Of a stretch of DNA of 64,000 nt, positions 1 to 8,169 are shown piece after piece. A program made the translations under genes and the position numbers. Each line of letters starts with the position of its first letter. Position 1 is the stretch's first letter. The DNA comes from Pseudanabaena sp. FACHB-2040. Its GTDB lineage: Bacteria > Cyanobacteriota > Cyanobacteriia > Phormidesmidales > Phormidesmidaceae. The notes below the pieces were generated by a model that was not told the DNA's origin, ran no database searches, and saw nothing but the letters and a program-made list of their open reading frames with translations. The stretch spans positions 186,001-250,000 of the forward strand of contig NZ_JACJQO010000019.1 in the NCBI RefSeq assembly GCF_014696715.1. The letters are read 5' to 3'.

Positions 1-1
1 C

Positions 2-1354
2 CTACCTCCTCCACCCCCTCCAGCTCCCTCCAAATCCCCCACCCTACCCTTTGAAAACTCCCCGCCCAAAGCAGCTGCCCGCTCTACCTTCAAAGTGATG
101 AGAGAGCTGCCTGCCTCTGAGCCTATTGCAACCGAGCCAGAATCCACACCCGAACCTACACCCGAATCTCCTCCAAGAGCGCTTGATGAAGCCGCGCCCC
201 CCTTAGAGAACCCTCAAGACTGGCCCAATCGGGCCGAATTTTTCTACAGCAGGCGGCGCTACACGACTCAGGTGGCGACAACGGGTACGGCGCGGGAGCT
301 GACCATCCGCAACCCTGAGGGGCAGAGGCTAGTGGTGATGCTGCCAGAACGGCAGGGCTTTCTCTGCATTCCTGGCGATCCACCGCGCCCGGTAGACCTA
401 GCCGAGCCGTACTACTTCAACCTGTTGCGAGCCGGTCTGAGTGCCCTGGAGATTCGGCAAAAGACGCGCCTGCTGATTGAAAAAGACGAGCTGCTGGCCG
501 AAAAAAATAACCACATCGACACGCTGATCCAGCAGGTAGCCCTGCTTGAGCAAAAGCTCAACCAGCTTTCGAGCGAGCAGCGCCAGCAGTTTAAAGCATT
601 GCAGCAAGAGCTAGAGCAGCAAGAGACAGCCATCCAATCTCAGGAGGCCCACATCGCTCAGCTCCAGTCTCAAATGGAGTCAGAAACTCCCCGGCTCAAT
701 CCACAAGACCTCAAGCGGCAAGTGCGGCAGGCAGTGGGGGACAAAGCCTGGTACTGCCTAACTCAGCAGAGCCAGAAAGATTTATATGCCGCCTATAAAC
801 ACCAAGCCATCATCCAGGCCGAGCAGAGCGATCCGGCGCTAGCAGACTACTCTGAGGCCGGGCTGCGGCTGGGGTTTGCCGTTGAACGGGAGGTGATTCA
901 GCCTTTCTTCCGCGATCTCTACCAGTTTCTGCTCGATCAGGGCAGCCCCGAGATGGGCGGGCTATTGCTAGGCCCACAGAAGAAATACACTCTAGGCATG
1001 CTGCCACCGATTTTGGCCCAGGAGTGGTCTTCGCTAAAAGACGCAGCGCTCAAAGCGGATCGGCCTACGGCTAAAAATCGGCTCTATGGCAAAGCCAGTG
1101 CTGGGGGGCAAATGTCGAGTAGCGATCGCACCCGTCTCAATGCCTTTTTGCAGCAGTGGGAGCACCCGATCGCAGATTGGTTTGGGCGGGCTCCGGCTGA
1201 AGCGGCCTCCTGCATCGACCAAATAAGCAAGCTGCGCAATATCGCAGCCCACGCCGAAAGCGTACTCTCCGGCTGGCACTACCAGCTGCTGCACCAGAAG
1301 GTTTTGGGAGACGACCAGCAGAAGGGTCTCTTCCAAAATATTTACCACAGCTAA
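2..1354 (+). CDS. Proline-rich coiled-coil protein with HEPN-like C-terminal motif (5' partial)
   Basis: The reading frame is open to the window edge upstream of the ATG at 95 and encodes a proline/serine-rich stretch, so the gene very probably begins outside the window. Numbering from the ATG at 95: residues 1-45 are low-complexity and Pro/Glu-rich, 46-120 form a compact domain, about 125-195 is a Gln/Glu-rich coiled coil, and 205-419 is a mostly helical domain. Near the C-terminus the segment LRNIAAHAE places Arg381 and His386 in the R-x4-H spacing of HEPN-type domains. That match is a short-motif inference. I do not recognise the family as a whole and assign no function. Confidence 0.75.
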   Translation, partial: LPPPPPPAPSKSPTLPFENSPPKAAARSTFKVMRELPASEPIATEPESTPEPTPESPPRALDEAAPPLENPQDWPNRAEFFYSRRRYTTQVATTGTARELTIRNPEGQRLVVMLPERQGFLCIPGDPPRPVDLAEPYYFNLLRAGLSALEIRQKTRLLIEKDELLAEKNNHIDTLIQQVALLEQKLNQLSSEQRQQFKALQQELEQQETAIQSQEAHIAQLQSQMESETPRLNPQDLKRQVRQAVGDKAWYCLTQQSQKDLYAAYKHQAIIQAEQSDPALADYSEAGLRLGFAVEREVIQPFFRDLYQFLLDQGSPEMGGLLLGPQKKYTLGMLPPILAQEWSSLKDAALKADRPTAKNRLYGKASAGGQMSSSDRTRLNAFLQQWEHPIADWFGRAPAEAASCIDQISKLRNIAAHAESVLSGWHYQLLHQKVLGDDQQKGLFQNIYHS

Positions 1355-1503
1355 GAGCAGCAGACTCAAGCTAGGATAGCCCCATTAAGTTCCTGTAAAG
1401 TGAAACAATTCCTAGCGGGGTTAGTCGGTATTTCCCCGTAAAAAGAAGACAGGGAAACGCAACCTCTATTGTCTGCTCCCATGCCGTCAACCATGACTCG
1501 CCC

Positions 1504-2481
1504 ATGCCTAGACCTGCCGACCTCAAGCCGCTGCTGATCGCTGCTGGGGCTTTTACTCTGGTCGGATGTACTACCACCGCCAGCCCCGGCTCTCGCCCCA
1601 TCCGATTTGTCACCGTGCAGCCAATTCAGGTGTGCGATGACTTTGGCCTGATTTGCGCTGATTTAGCCACTTTTGCTGAGTCCACCTCTAAAATTTGGGC
1701 TCAGGCCGATATTGAAGTCAGCTTTCTGCCGCCCAATCGGTTGCTGGGCTCGCGGTTCTTGACTATCGACTCTCGCGAGGAATTTGCTGAACTGTCGTTT
1801 GCTGGAGGGTCGGGAGCCTATGGCCGCAATCCCTCTTCAACCCGCACCTCTGGCCCTATCAACATGTGGTTTGTCGATGAGATTTTGCAGGGGGCATTTG
1901 AGGTTTTCGGCCTAGCGTGGGTGGATGCCAACGGGGTTTTGATCAGCGACAGTATTTTGGGCTTCAATAATGGGCGGGGCCGGATCGATACGGTTGCCCA
2001 CGAAATTGGCCACAACCTGGGCCTGACCCACTCCAGCCTAGGCGGGGGCAGTGCCAACAATCTCATGACTGATGGCAGAGATCGAGCCGTTCCCACGACC
2101 CTCAATGACATCAATCCTGATGGGGCTAGACTGTCGCGGCTGACCGATGATCAGGTTGGTCGAGCCCGCAGCAGCCGACTGGTTTCAGGCAGCCCAGGCC
2201 CAACGCCTATAGTGGTGCCGATTGATCCCTTTCCCATCATCTTGCCGCTCCTGGAAGATAGCGACTTTGATGCTGTGCCTGTGGCGCTGGCTACCCCCTT
2301 GTCTCCCATTGCTGAAGCGTTTGCCGCACCGGTCAAAGCCCCTGCGGACTTTGAGGATGAAATGCTGCTAGCGACGCAGTTTGTGCCAGAGCCGACAGCC
2401 CAATCAGTCCCTGAGCCGCTAGGGCTATCCTGGTTAGGCGGCGGTATGCTGGCGTGGTTATTTTGGCGGAGGCAGCGATGA
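1504..2481 (+). CDS. Metzincin-like zinc protease with lipobox and PEP-CTERM anchor
   Basis: This 325-residue exported protein carries HEIGHNLGLTH at residues 166-176, the HExxHxxGxxH zinc signature of metzincin peptidases. Met188 in NNLM is a plausible Met-turn. The N-terminus is hydrophobic and ends in LVGC (Cys22), a good lipobox. The C-terminus has VPEPLG (302-307), a hydrophobic helix and an Arg-rich tail, the PEP-CTERM layout read by exosortase systems. A probable job is extracellular proteolysis or matrix processing. Carrying two sorting signals at once is odd. The stop codon overlaps the ATG of the next gene, so the pair is probably co-translated. Confidence 0.85.
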   Translation: MPRPADLKPLLIAAGAFTLVGCTTTASPGSRPIRFVTVQPIQVCDDFGLICADLATFAESTSKIWAQADIEVSFLPPNRLLGSRFLTIDSREEFAELSFAGGSGAYGRNPSSTRTSGPINMWFVDEILQGAFEVFGLAWVDANGVLISDSILGFNNGRGRIDTVAHEIGHNLGLTHSSLGGGSANNLMTDGRDRAVPTTLNDINPDGARLSRLTDDQVGRARSSRLVSGSPGPTPIVVPIDPFPIILPLLEDSDFDAVPVALATPLSPIAEAFAAPVKAPADFEDEMLLATQFVPEPTAQSVPEPLGLSWLGGGMLAWLFWRRQR

Positions 2482-3056
2482 TGACGATAGTTGCAGGACT
2501 TTTAGGCACCCTGACTCTGCTGTTGGGGTCAGCAAGCTCACCTAGCGCAGCTGCCGAGGAGATGCCGATGCTAAGTGAAGATGCGATCGCACGTCCCCCT
2601 GCCCATCAAGCGATTGTTTCTCCTGACCAAACCCACATTCTGGTGCTACAGAGCGGGGCCAACGATACGCCACAGACACTAACGGCAACGCTCTACAGCG
2701 CCAGCGGCAGCCTCTGCCAGCCCCAGTGGACCCAGACCCTGCCTCAGGAATATGGCCCTCGCTTTGTCCTAGTGAGCGACCTGGGCTACACCGTTCTGCT
2801 AGACGAGTGGATTAATGTGGCCAGCGATTATGCAGTGATGGTGCTTAATCCCGATGGGCAGAGGGTGGCCCAACACAGTTTCGACGAAGTGGCGGCAGTG
2901 CTGCAGACGCCCAGAGCCGAAATTGTAGAAAAGGCTCGCTATGGCTGGTGGATTTCGAGTGCGCCCATGCTCAGCCGCAACGACCAGACAGTCCAGGTTG
3001 ACACGGCAGGCAAGCGCCTACACATCGGTACGACCGACGGACGGCTCTCGCTTTAA
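2478..3056 (+). CDS. Small secreted protein of unknown function, coupled to the protease
   Basis: I chose the ATG at 2478 over an earlier in-frame start at 2454. A perfect GGAGG lies at 2468-2472 and the ATG overlaps the upstream TGA, a typical translational-coupling arrangement. The 192-residue product opens with a hydrophobic signal-peptide-like segment ending near an Ala-rich cleavage site. The rest is a beta-rich soluble domain containing a phrase (VLVSDLGYTVLLDEW) like those of beta-propeller blades, but too short for a full propeller. No catalytic motif is visible. The tight overlap suggests it works with, or is a partner or substrate of, the protease. Confidence 0.75.
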   Translation: MMTIVAGLLGTLTLLLGSASSPSAAAEEMPMLSEDAIARPPAHQAIVSPDQTHILVLQSGANDTPQTLTATLYSASGSLCQPQWTQTLPQEYGPRFVLVSDLGYTVLLDEWINVASDYAVMVLNPDGQRVAQHSFDEVAAVLQTPRAEIVEKARYGWWISSAPMLSRNDQTVQVDTAGKRLHIGTTDGRLSL

Positions 3057-3116
3057 TTCTCTCCCGCGGCTAAGCGCACAGACTTCGAGGCTCGACCCAG
3101 GACAGTAGATAAAACC

Positions 3117-3809
3117 TCAAAGCTCAAAATTAAAGCCTTTTTCTTTGAGCTGGCAGTACCGCTGAGGGTCAAATTGGTAGAGCTGAGCCGCTCGGTGAGC
3201 CACCCCAGTCTGCTTTTCGGGCAGGGGAATGAGCAGCTCCATATTGAGGATTTTCTTGCGGAAATTGCGCTTGTCTAGGGGTGCGGCCAAGATTACCTCG
3301 TAGAGCTGCTGCAGCTGGGTCAGGGTAAATTTTCCGGGCAGCAGCTCAAAGCCAATCGGCTCGTAGCGAATTTTGTTTCTCAGCCGAGTCAAAGCGACCT
3401 GGGCGATCTCGCAGTGGTCAAAGGCCAAGGGCGGCAGGTCCTCCACGGCAAACCAGCGGGCAGCACGGGCATCAGTCGCTGCCTGCACAGCATGATCATG
3501 GAGGTTGACCAGGGCATAGTAGGCCACAGTGATGATGCGATCGCGCGGATCTCGATCGACTCGGCCAAAGGTGTAAAGCTGCTCTAGAAATAAATGCCGC
3601 ACGCCAGTTTCTTCTGCCAACTCTCGCAGCGCCGCCGCCTCTAGCGACTCCTCAGGCCGCACAAAGCCGCCCGGCAAAGCCCACTGCTGCTCAAACGGCG
3701 GCAGCTGACGCTGGATCAGCAAGACCTTCAGCCCATCCTGACCATTGAGGCCAAACACAGCGCAGTCTACAGTTAAACCGGCCCGAGGATAGGCATAGCA
3801 GTAAGACAT
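3117..3809 (-). CDS. Nudix hydrolase, NrtR-like (ADP-ribose-type Nudix plus winged helix)
   Basis: Residues 48-70 form an intact Nudix box (G-x5-E-x7-REUxEExGU; R62, E63, E66, E67 present) in an N-terminal domain of about 145 residues. The C-terminal part, about 155-215 with a [23 protein letters not shown] region, resembles the winged helix of NrtR regulators, in which a Nudix fold senses ADP-ribose and the winged helix represses NAD-biosynthesis genes. Because the catalytic residues are intact it could also be an active ADP-ribose or sugar-nucleotide pyrophosphatase. A nicotinamidase-like gene 2.5 kb away, with a palindrome in its leader, supports a role in NAD metabolism. The NrtR assignment is inferred. 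Confidence 0.85.
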   Translation of the reverse strand: MSYCYAYPRAGLTVDCAVFGLNGQDGLKVLLIQRQLPPFEQQWALPGGFVRPEESLEAAALRELAEETGVRHLFLEQLYTFGRVDRDPRDRIITVAYYALVNLHDHAVQAATDARAARWFAVEDLPPLAFDHCEIAQVALTRLRNKIRYEPIGFELLPGKFTLTQLQQLYEVILAAPLDKRNFRKKILNMELLIPLPEKQTGVAHRAAQLYQFDPQRYCQLKEKGFNFEL

Positions 3810-3941
3810 AGAGGGAGCAGAGCCGTCAAATTGCCCCTTCCATTACAGCCATTTTCGCTTGCACTCGCCACCCATCCACGCCCTCAATCCTAGCTGCAGC
3901 TTACTGATCCAATAATCCGCCCCCGATGCCACCCAGCCCGG

Positions 3942-5660
3942 TCAGATGAAAGCTGGCATTCTGGGGATGGCGCTCTGATGCAGGGGCAGACAAATCTCAA
4001 AGGTCGTGCCACCAGCTTGATTCGAAACTACGGACAGAGTGCCACCGTGGGTCTGAGTGACAATCTGGTGGGCAATGGCCAGCCCCATGCCCGTGCCCTC
4101 TCCGACTGGCTTAGTGGTAAAGAAGGGATCAAAGACTAAATCCTTGACTGCTTCAGCAATGCCGATTCCGTTGTCTGTAATGCCAATGCAGACCTGCTCA
4201 GTATTCCAATGGGTGGTTAGCGTTACTGTCGGTACAGTATCCTCCCAGATCTGGTTGGTTTGAAATGTGCGGGCATCGAGCGCGTCGATGGCATTCTCTA
4301 GCAGCTTGACAAAGACTTGATTGAGCTGGCCCGCGTAGCACTCCACCTTGGGCATGTCCGTGTACTGGCGCAAAATCATGATTTCCGGCCGTCCTACGGT
4401 AGCCGCTAGCCGGTGCCGCAAGAGCTGCAGTGCGTCTTCTAGACCCTCAGTTAGCCGGACGGGCTTGAGTTCGGCTTCATCTAGCCGCGAGAAGTTGCGC
4501 AGGGCGGTAACAATATCCCGAATCCGGCTGGCTCCGTGTTCCATAGATCCCAGCAACCTGGGAGTGTCCTGAATGACAAAGTCCAAGTCCAATTCGTCTA
4601 GATGAGCCTGCACCGGAGCCGGTAGAGCGGCACCGTGTTGCTGACACAACACTGCCAGTTCCAGCAGATCCCGGGCAAAGCCCTGCAGGTAGGCCAAGTT
4701 GCCGGTAATCACGCCCAGGGGATTGTTGACCTCATGAGAAATGCCTGCAACTAGCCGCCCAAGGCTAGACATTTTCTCAGTTTGTACCAAAGCGGCCTGA
4801 GCAGCCCGCAACTCTCTCAGGGTCTTTTTTACGCCGTCTTCTACTCGCTGACGATGGGCCACTTCCTGCTGTAGCTGCGCTAGCAGGGTGGCCTGGTGGA
4901 GCACTTTAGCTTCTAGAGAGATTAGCAGGGCAATGCCAATCACAATGCCGGCCACGGCGCTAATCAAGTTATCGAGAAAGCCCAAATCCATCGCCATCAG
5001 ACTCGGCAGCGCCATCATATCGATGTCTAGGCTGGGAAAGATGGCGGCTGGCAGCGGGGCTGGCCCAAAGTGGACTGCCGTCATGCCCGTGTAGTGCATG
5101 GAGGAGACAGCTAACCCTATCAGCAGAGCGCTGCTGACTTTTTGCAGGCTGCCGATGAGGGTGCTCGCTTGACGCAGGCAAAAGGTTATCCAGAGGGCGA
5201 CAAAGGAAACTGCGATCGCAATCACCACAGAGGCCGCGACGGTAGAAAGGTTATACCGGGCCATCAGGGGCAGCCGCATGGCGGCCATTCCCAGATAGTG
5301 CATAGCTGCAATCGAGAGCCCCATCAACACACTGCCCAGCACCACATGGCGCAGCCCCAGAACAGGGCGGCTTACCAGACACAGCGCCAAACCCGCCGCT
5401 AGCACAGGCGGCAAGGCTGAGAGCACCACCATCACAAGGTCATACTGCACCGGCACCGGCAGCTCAAACGCCAGCATGCCGATAAAGTGCATGCTCCAGA
5501 CGCCTGTGCTGAATGCGATCGCACCCCCTGCTAGCCAAAAGGTGCGGCTCCGGCCCTTAGCCGTAGCCACCTGCCCTGCAAAATCAAGAGCTGCATAGGC
5601 GGCCAAAACAGATAGCAAAAAGGAAAGCGCAACTAGCCGCAAATCGTAGTGATTTAACAT
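3942..5660 (-). CDS. MHYT-domain membrane sensor histidine kinase
   Basis: Seven or so membrane segments fill the first 260 residues and include three MHYT-type motifs (MHFIGM, MHYLGM, MHYTGM), the signature of a sensor proposed to bind copper and detect O2, CO or NO. A short coiled coil leads into a HisKA domain with the phospho-acceptor in SHEVNNPLG. This is followed by an N box (LLENAIDAL), G1 (ITDNGIGI) and G2 (GTGMGLAIA) of the ATPase domain. No receiver domain is attached and no response regulator is adjacent, so it is an orphan kinase here. I prefer the ATG at 5660 over a TTG six codons upstream because the first helix starts right after it. Confidence 0.9.
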   Translation of the reverse strand: MLNHYDLRLVALSFLLSVLAAYAALDFAGQVATAKGRSRTFWLAGGAIAFSTGVWSMHFIGMLAFELPVPVQYDLVMVVLSALPPVLAAGLALCLVSRPVLGLRHVVLGSVLMGLSIAAMHYLGMAAMRLPLMARYNLSTVAASVVIAIAVSFVALWITFCLRQASTLIGSLQKVSSALLIGLAVSSMHYTGMTAVHFGPAPLPAAIFPSLDIDMMALPSLMAMDLGFLDNLISAVAGIVIGIALLISLEAKVLHQATLLAQLQQEVAHRQRVEDGVKKTLRELRAAQAALVQTEKMSSLGRLVAGISHEVNNPLGVITGNLAYLQGFARDLLELAVLCQQHGAALPAPVQAHLDELDLDFVIQDTPRLLGSMEHGASRIRDIVTALRNFSRLDEAELKPVRLTEGLEDALQLLRHRLAATVGRPEIMILRQYTDMPKVECYAGQLNQVFVKLLENAIDALDARTFQTNQIWEDTVPTVTLTTHWNTEQVCIGITDNGIGIAEAVKDLVFDPFFTTKPVGEGTGMGLAIAHQIVTQTHGGTLSVVSNQAGGTTFEICLPLHQSAIPRMPAFI

Positions 5661-6152
5661 GCAGGGAACAAAAATCAATCGAGGGAGAGAAGCTGAATGA
5701 TTTCAAAACTAAGCCCGTTAACAGACTGAGCTCTAGCAACTTAGCTTGATCAGCCTTTGAGTTGGAAAAGGATGATTTCAAGCGGTCAGGGACTAGAGCT
5801 CTGGTTTGGGCTCTGCTAGCGGCACAGCGCGACTGCAGCGGCCTTACAAAAGTACACAGAAACAGGATCTAAACTCAGAATCTAGGGGGCGATGCTTGAA
5901 GCGAACTTTCAGAAAGCAATATCGAGTAGAGGCGAAACGATAAAAGCCAAACAATAGATGCAACCCAGAGCTCTCTACCTACTCATACCGGCACAGGAAT
6001 GGCAGTCCAGTAATTTTCGGTAAAGATAAGCATTTTGGCTTACCCGGAGCAAACCCTTAATGATGTTCATTAAGTTTATTTAACTGTATTTATATCTGAC
6101 GTCAGTCGTTGGGCAGATACTGCTCTGAACCGATGTGCTTTTTTTTACTCAG

Positions 6153-6175
6153 CTTAGTGTTAACATAACACCAAG
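6153..6175. promoter_or_regulatory. Interrupted palindrome, candidate operator
   Basis: The core is GTGTTA-aca-TAACAC, perfect on both arms. It extends outward to 11-bp arms with one mismatch and sits 113 bases upstream of the nicotinamidase-like start. The size and symmetry fit a dimeric winged-helix repressor. The nearby NrtR-like Nudix protein is the obvious candidate to bind it, but that link is inference. Confidence 0.5.
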
Positions 6176-6207
6176 ACTTCCTCTAAAACTAAGTTTGTTT
6201 TAGGTCA

Positions 6208-6243
6208 AAGCTCGGCCCCTCCCGTCTCCACTGGGCCGAGTTT
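6208..6243 (+). promoter_or_regulatory. GC-rich hairpin in the mRNA leader
   Basis: CTCGGCCC (6211-6218) pairs with GGGCCGAG (6233-6240) around a 14-nt loop, with further A-U/G-U pairs at the base. It lies about 45 bases before the ATG of the downstream gene. Only a short, poor T-run follows, so it may be a weak terminator/attenuator or an mRNA-stabilising element. Confidence 0.5.
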
Positions 6244-6288
6244 GCTATCGTTCGAAAAGAAGCCAGAGGATCCATCACGAAAATTGCT

Positions 6289-7326
6289 ATGACCACTCCA
6301 CCTCCCCTGCCGTTGCCCACTTTCTTTAAGCCTGATCGGGTTGGTGAGGTCTGGCGCGTGCCCTACGAGGAGCGGGCACAGCAGGCCAAAGCCTGGGCCA
6401 AAGAATACCAAATCACCCCTGCCAGTCAGGATGCGCCTCAGATCTGCCTGCTGGCCATTGATGTACAAAACACCTTCTGCATCCCCGGCTTTGAATTGTT
6501 TGTTGGCGGGCGCTCTGGCCTGGGTGCAGTAGAAGACAATACCCGGCTGTGCCAGTTTATTTACCGCAATTTGGGCCTGATCACCGAAATTGCCCCGACC
6601 CTCGACACCCACACCGTCCTACAAATCTTCCACGCCGAGTTTTGGGTCAATGCAGCCGGGGAAAACCCGCCGCCCATGACCCTGATCCACGCCGACGACG
6701 TGATCCAGGGCAAGTGGCAGGTCAATCCAGCGATCGCTCACAGCATTAATGGCGACTACAGTTCCCTACAGGAATACGCGCTGCACTATACCCGCCAGCT
6801 CGACGAGCGGGGTAAATATCCGCTCACCATCTGGCCCTACCACTCCATGCTGGGCGGCATCGGCCATGCGCTAGTATCTGCCTTCGAAGAGGCCTGCTTT
6901 TTTCACAACCTAGCTCGCAACAGCCAAACCCGCTTTGAGGTCAAAGGCGGCAACCCCCTCACCGAAAACTACTCGGTGCTAAGCCCGGAGGTGCTAGAAG
7001 ATGGACGAGGAGATGCGATCGCACAAAAAAACAGCCCCCTGATCGAAAAGCTCCTCACCTTCGATGCAGTAATCATCGCTGGACAGGCCAAGAGTCACTG
7101 CGTCGCTTGGACTGTCGAAGATCTACTCAGCGAAATTCTGGTTAAAGATCCTCAACTTGCTCAAAAGGTCTACTTGCTTGAGGACTGCACCTCTCCTGTC
7201 GTTGTCCCTGGTGTGGTTGACTTTACCGACTCAGCTAACGATACCTTTGCCCGCTTCGCCCAAGCCGGTATGCATTTGGTACAGTCTTCTACACCGCTGG
7301 CTGACTGGCCCAATTTGGCCCTCTGA
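6289..7326 (+). CDS. Isochorismatase-fold hydrolase, nicotinamidase-like
   Basis: The 345-residue protein has the cysteine-hydrolase layout. Asp58 in LLAIDVQNTFC and Cys271 in AGQAKSHC are the expected acid and nucleophile, with Lys176 a candidate for the third catalytic residue. DTHTVLQIFH (Asp106, His108, His115) resembles the metal-binding segment of nicotinamidases, and WPYHSMLGG resembles their WPxHC region. It would deamidate nicotinamide to nicotinate in the NAD salvage pathway. It is longer than typical bacterial nicotinamidases of about 210 residues, through an N-terminal extension and insertions, so a related amide substrate is possible. The structured leader suggests regulation. 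Confidence 0.8.
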   Translation: MTTPPPLPLPTFFKPDRVGEVWRVPYEERAQQAKAWAKEYQITPASQDAPQICLLAIDVQNTFCIPGFELFVGGRSGLGAVEDNTRLCQFIYRNLGLITEIAPTLDTHTVLQIFHAEFWVNAAGENPPPMTLIHADDVIQGKWQVNPAIAHSINGDYSSLQEYALHYTRQLDERGKYPLTIWPYHSMLGGIGHALVSAFEEACFFHNLARNSQTRFEVKGGNPLTENYSVLSPEVLEDGRGDAIAQKNSPLIEKLLTFDAVIIAGQAKSHCVAWTVEDLLSEILVKDPQLAQKVYLLEDCTSPVVVPGVVDFTDSANDTFARFAQAGMHLVQSSTPLADWPNLAL

Positions 7327-7462
7327 AGTCGACTGGTTGAATACAGCGATTTTCAGATCAATCAGCTACAGGCTGGGGTGGACAGACGGGTAGACGGGTG
7401 GATGACGTAGATAGGTAGATGGGTGGCAAATGCAGGCGCAAGTGGCCGGCAAAGATACAGAA

Positions 7463-7514
7463 GGCCTTGATCTGCGGTTACCAGTGAATAAACACTTGCC
7501 GCACTATCAAGGCC
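7463..7514 (+). terminator. Extended imperfect stem-loop downstream of the nicotinamidase-like gene
   Basis: Nested complementary segments GGCCTTGAT/ATCAAGGCC, TGCGG/CCGCA and AGTG/CACT fold into one long hairpin with small internal loops. It lies between the convergent genes ending at 7326 and 7566. No T-run follows, so it may be a 3'-end processing or stability structure, or a small RNA, rather than a simple terminator. Confidence 0.5.
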
Positions 7515-7565
7515 CTAGGCCAAATGGCCGTAAACCAATATTGAACTGTCTCTGCCTAGCGTAGG

Positions 7566-8060
7566 CTAAATCTCTTCGCGATCCTCTTCGGCGGCTGGAA
7601 CCACTTCAGGAATAGTCGGGTCCACTATTGGCAGGGGCTTAGGCTGATCCATCGGAACCGGTTTGGGTGCAAGGGGCGGGGTGGGGCTAGGCGCAGAAGC
7701 GACAGGGACCTCTTCTTTAAGGCCTAGCTGCTGTCTGGCCTGAGCCAGCAGGTACATAGCCCCTGACTTGACTGCTTCTAGCAGAGACTGCCCTGTAGTT
7801 CCCAAAGGCTGAGTCGCAGTGCCCTCGGCTTTTTGACTCAGACCGTTGTACCAAATTCTAGCTTTGCCGCCCAGCTGAATCGAGTTGTTCCAAAACCAGT
7901 CAGCCCCGACAAAAAACAGGCAAATTACCAACCAGACCAGAACGCCGGTTTCTCGAAGAATAATCCAGGTAAGCGTTAGCGTTTTTGTATAGGCAGCGCC
8001 TGTATCGGGAGCCAGCAGAAGCTGACCAACCTTATTAGCTTGATCTTTAATTCTGTCCAT
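7566..8060 (-). CDS. Single-pass membrane protein, conserved hypothetical
   Basis: This is a 164-residue protein with one or two hydrophobic segments around residues 28-55, then a short amphipathic region and a proline-rich, finally acidic tail (about 120-164). The layout, with a membrane anchor and a disordered Pro/Glu tail, suggests a scaffold or cell-envelope linker. No catalytic residue pattern is visible. It lies just downstream of the glycosyltransferase gene on the same strand, with a gap of about 110 bases. I do not recognise the family and infer no function beyond membrane association. Confidence 0.75.
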   Translation of the reverse strand: MDRIKDQANKVGQLLLAPDTGAAYTKTLTLTWIILRETGVLVWLVICLFFVGADWFWNNSIQLGGKARIWYNGLSQKAEGTATQPLGTTGQSLLEAVKSGAMYLLAQARQQLGLKEEVPVASAPSPTPPLAPKPVPMDQPKPLPIVDPTIPEVVPAAEEDREEI

Positions 8061-8169
8061 AATTACTCACACCATGATGACGGCTGCTGTTGCTGTTATC
8101 CAGTAAAGCCTTCGCTCACTGACAGTATACGAGCTCAAAAACGAGCCAGGGGGCATAAAAATGCCATCT

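Larger units (their letters stand above)
5661..6288. other. Long divergent intergenic region with several inverted repeats
   Basis: This gap separates the minus-strand histidine kinase from the plus-strand nicotinamidase-like gene and contains no convincing gene. Its left half is AT-rich and featureless to my eye. Its right half holds a 10-bp palindrome CTGACGTCAG (6096-6105), a 23-bp interrupted palindrome (6153-6175), a small hairpin CTAAAAC/GTTTTAG (6183-6203) and a GC-rich hairpin (6208-6243). The clustering upstream of one gene suggests regulated transcription or attenuation. Confidence 0.6.
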
